This document shows, one piece after another, positions 8,874-16,108 of a stretch of DNA of 64,000 bases; the first letter of the stretch is position 1; each line of letters starts with the position of its first letter. The notes under the pieces were generated by a model. It saw only the letters and a list, made by a program, of their open reading frames with translations, made no database searches and was not told the DNA's origin. The stretch is taken from the NCBI RefSeq assembly GCF_002979415.1, contig NZ_PCOT01000006.1, forward strand, positions 1 through 64,000. Reading direction: 5' to 3'. Source of the DNA: Microbacterium sp. MYb72. GTDB lineage: Bacteria; Actinomycetota; Actinomycetes; Actinomycetales; Microbacteriaceae. The translations under genes and the position numbers were made by a program.

Positions 8874-10466
8874 TCAGGTGTGCGAGGGGGCGGCGTCGTC
8901 CGCGATGTCCGCGACCGGAGTCATCGGCTCTCTGGGCATCTCGGCCGCCGCGGTGATCCGCGCCGCCATGCCCGCGAAGATGAAGCCGTGGAACGGCAGC
9001 ACGGCCAGCCAGTACAGCCGCCCGCCCAGTCCGCGGGGGAAGAAAACGGCCCGCTGCTCGTACCTCGCCCGATCCCCCTCCGGCACCGCCCGCAGCTCCA
9101 GCCAGGCGTCGCCGGGCACCTTCATCTCGGCGCGCAGGCGCAGGAGGCTCCCGGCATCCGCATGCTCGACGGCCTCGACGCGCCAGAAGTCGATCGCGTC
9201 GCCGACCCTCGCGGCGCTGCGGCTGCGGCGTCCTCGTTGAAGCCCGACTCCGCCCACGAGCCGGTCCATCCACCCGCGCACGGCCCAGAGCAGCGGCGAC
9301 GAGTACCACCCGTTCTCCCCGCCGATGCCGACGATGACGCGCCACAGGTCGGCGGCCGAGGCGTCGGTCTCGACGGTGCGCGCGTCGGTGAACACCGTGC
9401 GGCCGGCCCAGTCGGGGTCGCTCGGCAGCGGGTCGCTCGGGGCGCCGGACACCTCCGCATCCTGCCAGCTGGTCTCCACGCTGTCGGCGTCGAGCCGGCC
9501 CAGCGCGAGCGAGACGGCCTGGCGGTAGGGCGTGAGCCCGCCCGACGGGAGCGGGATGATCTCGTCCACCGCCCTGTCCTTCACGACGCACTCGTTCTGC
9601 AGCGATGCGACGAGCGGCCGCGCGATCGCGCGGGGCACCGGGGTGACGAGGTTCACCCAGTGCGAGGCGAGCCCCGGCGTGAGCACGGGCAGCGCGGCGA
9701 TCGCCCGCTGCGAGAGTCCGGCCTCGACGGCATAGCCGTTCATCATCTGTCCGTAACGCAGCACGTCGGGTCCGCCGATGTCGACGGCGCGATTGACGTC
9801 GGCATCCACGCGGGCCGCCCCGAGGAGGTAGTGCAGCACGTCGCGCACCGCGATCGGCTGGATGCGGTTGCGCACCCACTTCGGCGCCGGCATGTACGGC
9901 AGCACCTCGGTCAGGTGCCGGATCATCTCGAAGGATGCCGAGCCGGAGCCGATCACCACGCCCGCCTGCAGCACGAGCGTCGGCACGCCGGACGCCAGGA
10001 GGATCTCTCCGACGCGCACGCGGGAGCGCAGGTGCGGGGAGAGCGCGACGTCGGCGGGATGCAGCCCGCCCAGGTACACGATGCGGTGCACGCCTGCGGC
10101 CGCCGCGGCCTCGGCGACGGTCTCCGCCGCCCTCTCGTCCGCCTCCTCGAAGCCCTTGCCCGCGCTCATCGAGTGGATCAGGTAGTAGACGACGTCGACA
10201 TCGCGCACGGCGTCGGCGACGGCATCCGCGTCGTCGGCTGAGCCCTCGACGATCTCGCAGTCGGCTCCCCAGGGGAAGGATGCCGCCCGCGCTGCGTCGC
10301 GCGCGAGGATGCGCACGCGGTATCCGGCGTTCAGGAGTCGCGGGGTGAGGCGTCCGCCGATGTAGCCGGTCGCGCCGAGCACCAGCGCGCGCGGCGGGGT
10401 GCCGTCGTCGCGCGGGAGGGCGCGCAGTGCGTCTTCGTGTCCGGTGGGCTGGGTGAGCTCGGCCAT
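8874..10466 (-). CDS. NAD(P)-binding SDR with C-terminal DUF2867
   Basis: Product of 530 residues. The N-terminal third is an extended/atypical Rossmann fold starting with VLGATGYIGGRL (GxxGxxG, about residues 30-41). The last ~170 residues match the DUF2867 type, which has a START-like appearance (FTDARTVETDASAADLWRVI onwards). A hydrophobic stretch near the C-terminus (LYWLAVLPFHGFIFAGMAA) may touch membrane. Proteins of this architecture are common in actinobacteria but their substrate is not known. It is transcribed alone and convergent with the ABC1 kinase. Confidence 0.85.
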   Translation of the reverse strand: MAELTQPTGHEDALRALPRDDGTPPRALVLGATGYIGGRLTPRLLNAGYRVRILARDAARAASFPWGADCEIVEGSADDADAVADAVRDVDVVYYLIHSMSAGKGFEEADERAAETVAEAAAAAGVHRIVYLGGLHPADVALSPHLRSRVRVGEILLASGVPTLVLQAGVVIGSGSASFEMIRHLTEVLPYMPAPKWVRNRIQPIAVRDVLHYLLGAARVDADVNRAVDIGGPDVLRYGQMMNGYAVEAGLSQRAIAALPVLTPGLASHWVNLVTPVPRAIARPLVASLQNECVVKDRAVDEIIPLPSGGLTPYRQAVSLALGRLDADSVETSWQDAEVSGAPSDPLPSDPDWAGRTVFTDARTVETDASAADLWRVIVGIGGENGWYSSPLLWAVRGWMDRLVGGVGLQRGRRSRSAARVGDAIDFWRVEAVEHADAGSLLRLRAEMKVPGDAWLELRAVPEGDRARYEQRAVFFPRGLGGRLYWLAVLPFHGFIFAGMAARITAAAEMPREPMTPVADIADDAAPSHT

Positions 10467-10548
10467 GCTCCGAGCGTAGGCGCGTGGTGCTCGAGGTCAC
10501 AGCGGGTTGCGCGAACGCTCCGGACGTGAGACGGGGCCGTCGAACAAG

Positions 10549-10599
10549 TGCAACTCCAGGGTTGCGTTAGTGGGGAGTATGTGCAACTCTTGAGTTGCA
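10549..10599. promoter_or_regulatory. paired ArsR operators before AHSA1-arsR
   Basis: A perfect dyad TGCAACTC-TT-GAGTTGCA (10582-10599) and a weaker copy GCAAC...GTTGC (10550-10565) have centres about 33 bases apart, three helical turns, so two repressor dimers could sit on one face. They lie upstream of the AHSA1-ArsR gene pair and are probably bound by the ArsR protein encoded there. A clear -35/-10 was not identified. Confidence 0.65.
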
Positions 10600-10638
10600 G
10601 GTGAACGGCGATCCGGCCGCACCCCCGGGAAAGGAACC

Positions 10639-11124
10639 ATGATGGTCAACATGACTGAGAACCCCGCATCCGTCGTCGACGAGGAGACGTTCTCGGTGCG
10701 GCGCACGATCCGCATCGCGGCATCCGTCGACAAGGTCTGGCGCGCCGTGACCGAACCGGAGCACATCTCGCGCTGGTTCGGCCGCACGGTGCTCGACGGC
10801 GCCGGCGTCGGAGCGACCGGCACGATGACGTTCCCCGACTACGGGGCGATCCCGCTGCGCGTCGAGGCCTGCGACGAGCCGAACCTCATCGCCTACCGCT
10901 GGGGCAACGACGACGCGCAGGATGCACGACCTGAGGTGCTCGACCCCGAGACCTCGACGGTCTTCACGTTCACGCTGGAGCCGATCGACGGCGGCACGCA
11001 GCTCACCGTCGTCGAGAGCGGCTTCGAGCGCACGTCGGCCCCGCTCGAGAACCTCGAGAGCCACCGCACCGGCTGGGACTCCGAGCTGGACAAGCTCGTC
11101 GCCCTGGTCGAAGGTGAAGTGTGA
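10639..11124 (+). CDS. AHSA1/SRPBCC domain protein
   Basis: This 161-residue protein has the START-like Aha1 C-terminal fold: SVRRTIRIAASVDKVWRAV at the start, HISRWFGR, and the final helix near SELDKLVALV. The fold forms a hydrophobic ligand cavity; ligand unknown. Start is the ATG at 10639 with AAGGAACC upstream; ATG 10642 is also possible. The stop overlaps the following arsR GTG start, so the two are made together. AHSA1-ArsR pairs are frequent in actinobacteria. Confidence 0.88.
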   Translation: MMVNMTENPASVVDEETFSVRRTIRIAASVDKVWRAVTEPEHISRWFGRTVLDGAGVGATGTMTFPDYGAIPLRVEACDEPNLIAYRWGNDDAQDARPEVLDPETSTVFTFTLEPIDGGTQLTVVESGFERTSAPLENLESHRTGWDSELDKLVALVEGEV

Positions 11125-11438
11125 CCGCGGACACTCTGATCCCCATGTTCGCCGCTCTCGCAGACGAGACGCGGTGGAGCATCCTGACGGCTCTCGGCGA
11201 GGGGGATGCCTCGGCATCCGCCCTCGCCGGGCGCCTGCCGGTGAGCCGTCAGGCCATCGCGAAGCACCTGGTGGTCCTGCAGGAGGTCGGCCTCGTCGAG
11301 CCGATCCCGGTCGGGCGCGAGGTGCGCTTCCGGGTGATCGGCGCCGAGCTCGCCGTGACCGCCGCGAAGCTCGACGCCATCGGCCGGGACTGGGACCGCC
11401 GCCTCGCCGCGATCAAGGAGATCGCCGAAGGGCTGTGA
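11121..11438 (+). CDS. ArsR-family transcriptional regulator
   Basis: A 105-residue winged helix protein: MFAALADETRWSILTALGEG opens the fold, VSRQAIAKHLVVLQEVGLV is the recognition helix and VGREVRFRVIGAELA the wing. No cysteine metal site is seen. The GTG start overlaps the upstream AHSA1 stop (GTGA). The likely targets are the two dyads at 10549-10599, giving an autoregulated AHSA1-ArsR unit; the inducing ligand may be what the AHSA1 partner binds, which is inference. Confidence 0.9.
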   Translation: MTADTLIPMFAALADETRWSILTALGEGDASASALAGRLPVSRQAIAKHLVVLQEVGLVEPIPVGREVRFRVIGAELAVTAAKLDAIGRDWDRRLAAIKEIAEGL

Positions 11439-11537
11439 GCCGTCTGGTTCGGGTCGGCGCGTTCCGGCCTGCGTCGAGAATCGGTGGGGCTGCGCGCCGG
11501 ATAGCCGTCGCGCCCGCATTCGCTTTCGCAGAACTTC

Positions 11538-11584
11538 TTGACACGGCATCCGTCGTCGCATAACGTACAACCAAATGGTTGTAC
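11538..11584 (+). promoter_or_regulatory. promoter and palindromic operator over the start codon
   Basis: TTGACA (11538-11543), 17 bases, then TAACGT (11561-11566) form a strong vegetative-type promoter. A perfect palindrome with 9-base arms GTACAACCA (11565-11573) and TGGTTGTAC (11576-11584) covers the expected transcription start and the ATG at 11575. There is no Shine-Dalgarno sequence, so the mRNA likely starts at or within a couple of bases of the ATG. Confidence 0.8.
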
Positions 11585-11964
11585 AAAGAGAACTCAGCGA
11601 AGCGGAGGTCGACCGTGTGTTCCACGCACTGGCGACGGCGACCCGGCGCGACATCCTGCGCCGGACGATCGAGCGGGAGCAGTCCGTCTCGACCCTCGCC
11701 TCCGAATACGAGATGTCCTTCGCCGCGGTGCAGAAGCACGTGTCCGTGCTCGAAGCGGCGAACCTCATCGTCAAGCGCGCCGATGGGCGCGAGCGGCTCG
11801 TCCGCGCGAACCCCGAGATGATCGCCCGCGCCAGGGCGCTCCTCGCCCGATACGAAGAGCTGTGGCGGTCGCGCATCGCCCGGCTCGACGACCTGCTGGC
11901 CGAAGCGCCTGCGGGTCGAGCAGACAACGCCACCGACAACGAACGAAGAGAAGAAGGAGAGTGA
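11575..11964 (+). CDS. ArsR-family transcriptional regulator, probably leaderless
   Basis: Product of 129 residues, ArsR type: VFHALATATRRDILRRTI, EYEMSFAAVQKHVSVLEAANLI as the recognition helices and DGRERLVRANPEM as the wing. The C-terminus is an acidic/arginine tail after EELWRSRIARLDDLL. The start codon is inside its own operator palindrome and no ribosome site is present, fitting leaderless translation. It lies one base before the double-AHSA1 gene, the same pairing as the upstream unit but with gene order reversed. Confidence 0.9.
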   Translation: MVVQRELSEAEVDRVFHALATATRRDILRRTIEREQSVSTLASEYEMSFAAVQKHVSVLEAANLIVKRADGRERLVRANPEMIARARALLARYEELWRSRIARLDDLLAEAPAGRADNATDNERREEGE

Positions 11965-11965
11965 C

Positions 11966-12943
11966 ATGCCTGTCACCGACGTCATCACCGATGCCGAGAA
12001 CCTGACGATGACCGTCGTCGCCGATTTCGCGGCGCCGATCGAGCGGGTCTGGGCCGCGTACAGCGAGCCGCGCCAGCTCGAGCGCTTCTGGGGTCCTCCC
12101 GGATGGCCGGCGACCTTCACCGCCTGGGACCACACGGTCGGAGGCAAGGCCAACTACACGATGAACGGCCCCCGCGGCGAGAAGGCCTCTGGTACGTGGG
12201 AGTTCCTGCGCATCGACGCCCCGCACGGCTTCGAGGTGCTCGATGCCTTCGCCGACGAGGAGGGCACGCCCGACTCCGACCTGCCCTCGATGCGGATGGT
12301 CTTCACGTTCGAGCCCTCCGAGGTGGGGACGCGCATGGTCACCACCAGCCACTTCGCGTCTGCCGATGCGCTGGAGCAGGTCGTGTCGATGGGCGCGGTC
12401 GAGGGCACGAAGATGGCGATGGCCCAGCTCGACGCCGTGCTGCAGGACCTCCGCGACTACGCGCAGGGCAAGGGCACCCGCACCGAGCTCATCGACGACA
12501 CGCACGTGCGCATCACCCGGCTCGTCGAGGGTCCGCGCGAGCTGGTCTGGCGCGCACACCACGAGGCCGAACTCATGAAGCAGTGGCTGCTCGGACCCGA
12601 CGGGTGGGAGATGACCGAGTGCGTGGTCGCGACCGCGCCCGGGGACACGTACCGCACCTCGTGGGCGCCGGTGGGTGACACCGAAGGCCAGCCCTTCGGA
12701 TTCGAGGGGGAGGCGCTGCTCGTCGACGCCCCTCGCCGCGCGGTCACCACGGAACGCATGACCGGGATGCCGACGGAGACGCTCAACGACCTCAACCTCT
12801 ACGAAGAGGACGGCGCGACGCTCATCACCCTCCTCATCGAGTACCCCGACAAGGAGACGCGCGACATGATCCTCGCCACCGGCATGACCGACGGCATGGA
12901 AGCCTCGTACGCCCGCCTGGAGCGGGAGCTGCTCGCCGTCTGA
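11966..12943 (+). CDS. tandem two-domain AHSA1/SRPBCC protein
   Basis: A 325-residue protein made of two Aha1-type START-like domains: the first about residues 12-155 (MTVVADFAAPIERVWAAY, QLERFWGPPGWP), the second about 165-322 (VRITRLVEGPRELVWRAHHE, LMKQWLLGPDGW). Each should form a ligand cavity. AAGAAGGAGAG gives a strong ribosome site. It is coupled to the ArsR gene directly upstream and followed by a terminator. The duplication within one chain, next to a separate single-domain AHSA1 gene, suggests local expansion of the family. Confidence 0.88.
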   Translation: MPVTDVITDAENLTMTVVADFAAPIERVWAAYSEPRQLERFWGPPGWPATFTAWDHTVGGKANYTMNGPRGEKASGTWEFLRIDAPHGFEVLDAFADEEGTPDSDLPSMRMVFTFEPSEVGTRMVTTSHFASADALEQVVSMGAVEGTKMAMAQLDAVLQDLRDYAQGKGTRTELIDDTHVRITRLVEGPRELVWRAHHEAELMKQWLLGPDGWEMTECVVATAPGDTYRTSWAPVGDTEGQPFGFEGEALLVDAPRRAVTTERMTGMPTETLNDLNLYEEDGATLITLLIEYPDKETRDMILATGMTDGMEASYARLERELLAV

Positions 12944-13033
12944 GCGTTCACAACTCCTCAAGAAGAGGCCGGATCCCGCGGGAGCCGGCCTTTTCTGCGC
13001 CGTCGGCCGTGATTCGTGAGGAGTTGTGAACGC
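12944..13033. repeat. long inverted repeat enclosing a terminator
   Basis: Perfect 17-bp arms GCGTTCACAACTCCTCA (12944-12960) and TGAGGAGTTGTGAACGC (13017-13033) flank the hairpin at 12966-12994. The left arm begins directly after the stop codon of the AHSA1 gene. The whole element can fold into a large cruciform or RNA structure between convergent genes. Confidence 0.8.
12966..12994 (+). terminator. intrinsic terminator after the AHSA1 gene
   Basis: Stem GGCCGG (12967-12972) with CCGGCC (12985-12990), extended by an A-T pair, an inner TCCCGCGGGA fold and a TTTT tract (12991-12994). It ends the ArsR-AHSA1 transcript and sits inside the larger inverted repeat. Confidence 0.8.
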
Positions 13034-13049
13034 CGTGTCGACGCACGGC

Positions 13050-13835
13050 TCAGATCAGGCGGCGCAGCGCCTCTTCGAGGGTGACGCCCTGCGCGTCGGC
13101 GAGGTCGGCGAGACGCGCGTGCTCATCGCCGCTGAGCGTGAGGCGCAGCTCGATCGGGTCGTCTGCGGGAGCATCGTCGAGACCGTCGAAGAGGTCGGAG
13201 GCTTCGGCCCACAGCGGCTCGGCGGGAAGGTCGGCGGGAGGCGCGACGGGGGCGACGAATGCAGCAGTAGGTGCAGCGGCGGGGGAGGGAGAGTCCGCCC
13301 TCGCGTCGTCGGCCGGAGCGAGCCAGTCCCGGTCGGGCTGCGTCGCCATGGGGGCATCGACATCCGCCGCGCCCCGCGTGAAACCGGGGCCGCGGTTCGG
13401 CTCCTGCTTCGCCTGGTACGCCTTGGCCGCGCCGTTCGCACGCTCGTCCGCCGCTTCGTTCAGGGGGTGCCCCGCGTGGCCCTTGACCCACTCGAACGTC
13501 ACGTCGCGGCCTCGCATGGCCTCGTCGAGCGCCTCCATCAGGTCGCGGTTCAGCACGGGTCCGCCGTCGGACTTGCGCCATCCCTTGCGCTTCCAGCCCG
13601 GCATCCACTTGGTGATCGAGTCGATCACGTACTTGCTGTCGCACTCGATCACCAGCTTCTCGGAGGTGCCGGCCGTGGCGCGCAGCAGCTCCAGCACGGC
13701 CTGCAGCTCTCCCTGGTTGTTCGTGCCGTGCGGTGAGCCGCCGGCGGCCCAGTTCGCGTCGTCGATGTACCAGGCCCAGCCGTTCGGGCCGGGGTTGCCC
13801 AGGGCGGAGCCGTCTGCGGCGGCGGTGATCGTCAT
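13050..13835 (-). CDS. rnhA: ribonuclease HI with RHH-like C-terminal extension
   Basis: Cleaves RNA in RNA-DNA hybrids. Residues 1-140 are an RNase H fold with the DEDD set visible at Asp8, Glu43, Asp66 and Asp130 and a histidine at 120/123 (WVKGHAGHPLNEAADERAN). The protein has 261 residues against about 150 for simple RNase HI. A proline/alanine linker (about 140-215) joins to a C-terminal segment, IELRLTLSGDEHARLADLAD onwards, which looks like a ribbon-helix-helix (CopG-type) DNA-binding unit. It is the last of five minus-strand genes starting with the M4 protease. Confidence 0.9.
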   Translation of the reverse strand: MTITAAADGSALGNPGPNGWAWYIDDANWAAGGSPHGTNNQGELQAVLELLRATAGTSEKLVIECDSKYVIDSITKWMPGWKRKGWRKSDGGPVLNRDLMEALDEAMRGRDVTFEWVKGHAGHPLNEAADERANGAAKAYQAKQEPNRGPGFTRGAADVDAPMATQPDRDWLAPADDARADSPSPAAAPTAAFVAPVAPPADLPAEPLWAEASDLFDGLDDAPADDPIELRLTLSGDEHARLADLADAQGVTLEEALRRLI

Positions 13836-13894
13836 CCCTCCACCGTAGCCGCGGTCGGCGACACCGCCCGGCGGCGGGCGGTGTCAGAACCCCG

Positions 13895-14110
13895 TCAGTC
13901 CTTCGGTTCGCCCGTCTCGTCGGCTCCGGCCTCCGGCAGCACCGGCGCGACGGGGAAGACGATCGAGGTCACCTGCCCCTCGAACCCCAGCGACAGCGGG
14001 TCGGCCGAGGGCACGGCGTCGAGCACATCGGCCGCATCGCGATCGAGCGGTTCGGAGGGGAGGACCCACTGGTTCTCCTCTTCCTCTGGACGGTGCTGGA
14101 AAAGTCCCAT
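13895..14110 (-). CDS. small acidic hypothetical protein
   Basis: A 71-residue acidic protein of unknown function, starting MGLFQHRPEEEENQWVLPSE; no membrane segment, cysteine pair or catalytic motif. It lies between an unknown 113-residue gene and RNase HI on the same strand, with short gaps. The N-terminus looks conserved-like (tryptophan and acidic cluster), but no family was recognised. Confidence 0.55.
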   Translation of the reverse strand: MGLFQHRPEEEENQWVLPSEPLDRDAADVLDAVPSADPLSLGFEGQVTSIVFPVAPVLPEAGADETGEPKD

Positions 14111-14128
14111 ATCCCTATTGTGCGCCGC

Positions 14129-14470
14129 TCAGGATGCCGTGGGGGCGGCGCGCCGGAACGTGAAGTACCCCGACACCGCGCCGTGGTTGACCACGCCGGT
14201 TCCCGTGCTCAGGACGCGGTTCGAGGTCGTCGCCCCGGACTCGATGAAGGTGTACCCCGTGTGCTCGAGCCTCCACCCGATCCGCTCGACCTGCCCGAGG
14301 AAGTACCCGATGCTCTCGTTCACGGCCAGGCCGTTGTCTGCCGAACCCCATGACGACGTCTGCCCGGTCAGACGCCCGATCTCCACGTGCAGATGCAGGA
14401 GCACGTCGCCCCTGGTCTGCGCATCCTGGGCGAGTGACAGCAGCCGCGTGGCTTCATCCGGTGTGAGCAT
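14129..14470 (-). CDS. hypothetical protein
   Basis: Soluble 113-residue product of unknown function. It begins MLTPDEATRLLSLAQDAQTR (helical), followed by a beta-rich part including RIGWRLEHTGYTFIESGATT and SGYFTFRRA. AGGGGGAACC lies upstream of the ATG as ribosome site. It is downstream of the emfourin-like inhibitor with a 33-base gap, so it is probably in the M4-protease operon. No known domain was recognised. Confidence 0.6.
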   Translation of the reverse strand: MLTPDEATRLLSLAQDAQTRGDVLLHLHVEIGRLTGQTSSWGSADNGLAVNESIGYFLGQVERIGWRLEHTGYTFIESGATTSNRVLSTGTGVVNHGAVSGYFTFRRAAPTAS

Positions 14471-14503
14471 GGTTCCCCCTGGGTCGACGTGGGTTCAGCG
14501 TAG

Positions 14504-14833
14504 TCACTCCGCCGACGCTGCCCGCACGGCGTCGACCAGCGCGCGCCACGGACCGTCGAGCGCCGCGTCGGGCAGCTCCTGCTCCCGCCGCTCGGACGGG
14601 GTGCGGGCGCGAATGCTCCACACGAAGCGGTCGGCGCCCTCCGTGTCAGAGGGCGTTGCGTCCCAGGGGCAGCGATCGATGAGGGCGATCCAGTCCCCTG
14701 CGTCCTCGGGGGCGGCGGTCACCCGCCAGCGGCGACGGATGCCGGCGATGCCGCCGGTGCGCACGACCGCGATGACGACGATGTCGTCGTCAGTCTGCGT
14801 GCGCTCCTCGGCCGGAGGAGGGGTCTCGCTCAT
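14504..14833 (-). CDS. emfourin-like protealysin inhibitor
   Basis: A 109-residue protein that resembles emfourin, the small cytosolic inhibitor found beside protealysin-like M4 proteases. Supporting features are the IVVIAVVRTGGIAGIRRRW start (beta strand and Arg-Gly turn) and the closing DGPWRALVDAVRAA helix, plus its position. Its first 44 bases overlap the 3' end of the protease gene, so production of enzyme and inhibitor is coupled. The identity rests on context plus short pattern similarity. Confidence 0.75.
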   Translation of the reverse strand: MSETPPPAEERTQTDDDIVVIAVVRTGGIAGIRRRWRVTAAPEDAGDWIALIDRCPWDATPSDTEGADRFVWSIRARTPSERREQELPDAALDGPWRALVDAVRAASAE

Positions 14834-15872
14834 CCTCCAAGACTCCCACGGTCGTCCAGGCGCGTCGAGCGGCTGCCGCCGTCGCGTCGTCGATCGCGGA
14901 CGCCGCGGTGATCGTCGCCTCCGCGAACTGCGCGAACGTGGCGGTGCTCGACAGTCCTCCGGTCAGAGCGCGGTACCAGGTCAGGCCCGCGCCCTCCCAG
15001 GCGTTGCCGCCGAGCTCGCGGGCGAACAGGGCGAAGGCGCGGTTCGGGATGCCGGAGTTGATGTGCACCCCGCCGTTGTCTTCCGTCGTGCGCACGAATC
15101 CGCTCATGTGGTCGGGCTGCGGATCCTTGCCGAGCTCGTCGTCGTCGTAGGCCGTGCCGGGGTGCAGCATGGAGCGCAGAGCCTCGCCCTCGACCGCATC
15201 CGTGAAGATCTCCGCGCCGATCAGCCACGTGGCCTGGGCCGCCGTCTGCCCGAGCAGGTACTGCTCGGTGAGCGCGCCGAAGACGTCGGCGATCGACTCG
15301 TTCAGCGCGCCGGGCTGGCCCTGGTACTCGAGGTTCGCGGTGTGCTGCACGACGCCGTGCGCGAGCTCGTGCCCGATCACGGTGGTCGACGCCGTGAAGC
15401 CCGTGAAGACCTCTCCGTCACCGTCGCCGAAGACCATGCGCTCGCCGTCCCAGAAGGCGTTGTCGTAGTCGACGCCGTAGTGCACGCTCGCGTCGAGCGG
15501 CGCCCCGGCGTCGTCGAGGGAGTTGCGCGAGAACGCGGCGAGCAGCAGCTCGAAGGTGGCGCCGAGCCCGTCGAACGCCTGGTTCACGGCGGCGTCATCG
15601 ACCGGCGGATCGTCTTCGCTGCGCACCAGGATGCCGGGGAGCTTCTGCGTGTTGCCGGCGTCGCTGATGGTGCGGTTCGGCGCATCGGACAGCTGCGCCA
15701 CGAGGTCGCCGTTCTCGTCGATCGACAGGTCGATGCGCGCGCGGAACGGCGGGCGCCCCGCGGTCAGCGTCTGTCGCGCGGCGGCCGCTGCGTGCGGGAA
15801 CCGCCCCGACTCGGCCAGGCGCGCGAGCAGGTAGGAGGGAACGACTCCGGGGGATGCTGTGCGGCTGCTCAT
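14790..15872 (-). CDS. protealysin-like M4 metalloprotease
   Basis: A 360-residue thermolysin-family zinc protease. His168, Glu169 and His172 form HELAH, and Glu192 in NESIAD supplies the third zinc ligand; VHINSGIPNRAF carries the catalytic-histidine region. There is no signal peptide, and residues 11-16 (VPSYLL) match the short PPSY-type propeptide motif of protealysin-like enzymes, which are made in the cytoplasm. It heads a minus-strand group with its probable inhibitor overlapping the 3' end. Known relatives act on bacterial or host targets; the target here is unknown. Confidence 0.92.
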   Translation of the reverse strand: MSSRTASPGVVPSYLLARLAESGRFPHAAAAARQTLTAGRPPFRARIDLSIDENGDLVAQLSDAPNRTISDAGNTQKLPGILVRSEDDPPVDDAAVNQAFDGLGATFELLLAAFSRNSLDDAGAPLDASVHYGVDYDNAFWDGERMVFGDGDGEVFTGFTASTTVIGHELAHGVVQHTANLEYQGQPGALNESIADVFGALTEQYLLGQTAAQATWLIGAEIFTDAVEGEALRSMLHPGTAYDDDELGKDPQPDHMSGFVRTTEDNGGVHINSGIPNRAFALFARELGGNAWEGAGLTWYRALTGGLSSTATFAQFAEATITAASAIDDATAAAARRAWTTVGVLEDERDPSSGRGAHAD

Positions 15873-16021
15873 GCCCCGACCCTACGCCGGAGGTGCGACG
15901 TTCGCCCGGGGCATCCGCAGGGTGTGGCGTGTCGTCTCGCTCCGCTCTCTCAACGACCGGGAGCGGGGTTGTGCATGACGTCACGAGATGATCTCGATGC
16001 CCCGGGGAAGAGGGGTGTCTC

Positions 16022-16052
16022 TTGACACATCTGCGTTCTGTATACAGAATAC
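16022..16052 (+). promoter_or_regulatory. GntR operator and promoter of sugar ABC operon
   Basis: A perfect palindrome TTCTGTATACAGAA (16036-16049) lies within the promoter of the sugar ABC operon; TTGACA (16022-16027) is the likely -35, with a CAGAAT -10 (16045-16050) overlapping the palindrome. TGTATACAGAATAC (16039-16052) recurs exactly at 21818-21831 before the GH42 gene, so the GntR protein encoded at 21084-21749 probably binds both. Confidence 0.8.
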
Positions 16053-16108
16053 GAGTATGCCCCGAGGGGTTCCCGACACGATCTTCCGATGACGAAAGAG
16101 GTAGCGAG

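Noticed and set aside
8773..10500. Arginine-rich minus-strand frame covering the SDR-DUF2867 gene
   Set aside because: It is a frame-shifted shadow; the overlapping 530-residue frame has the Rossmann motif and normal composition.
13881..16025. 714-residue plus-strand frame across the M4 protease region
   Set aside because: Antisense of the HELAH protease, inhibitor and small genes, which have proper starts and motifs.
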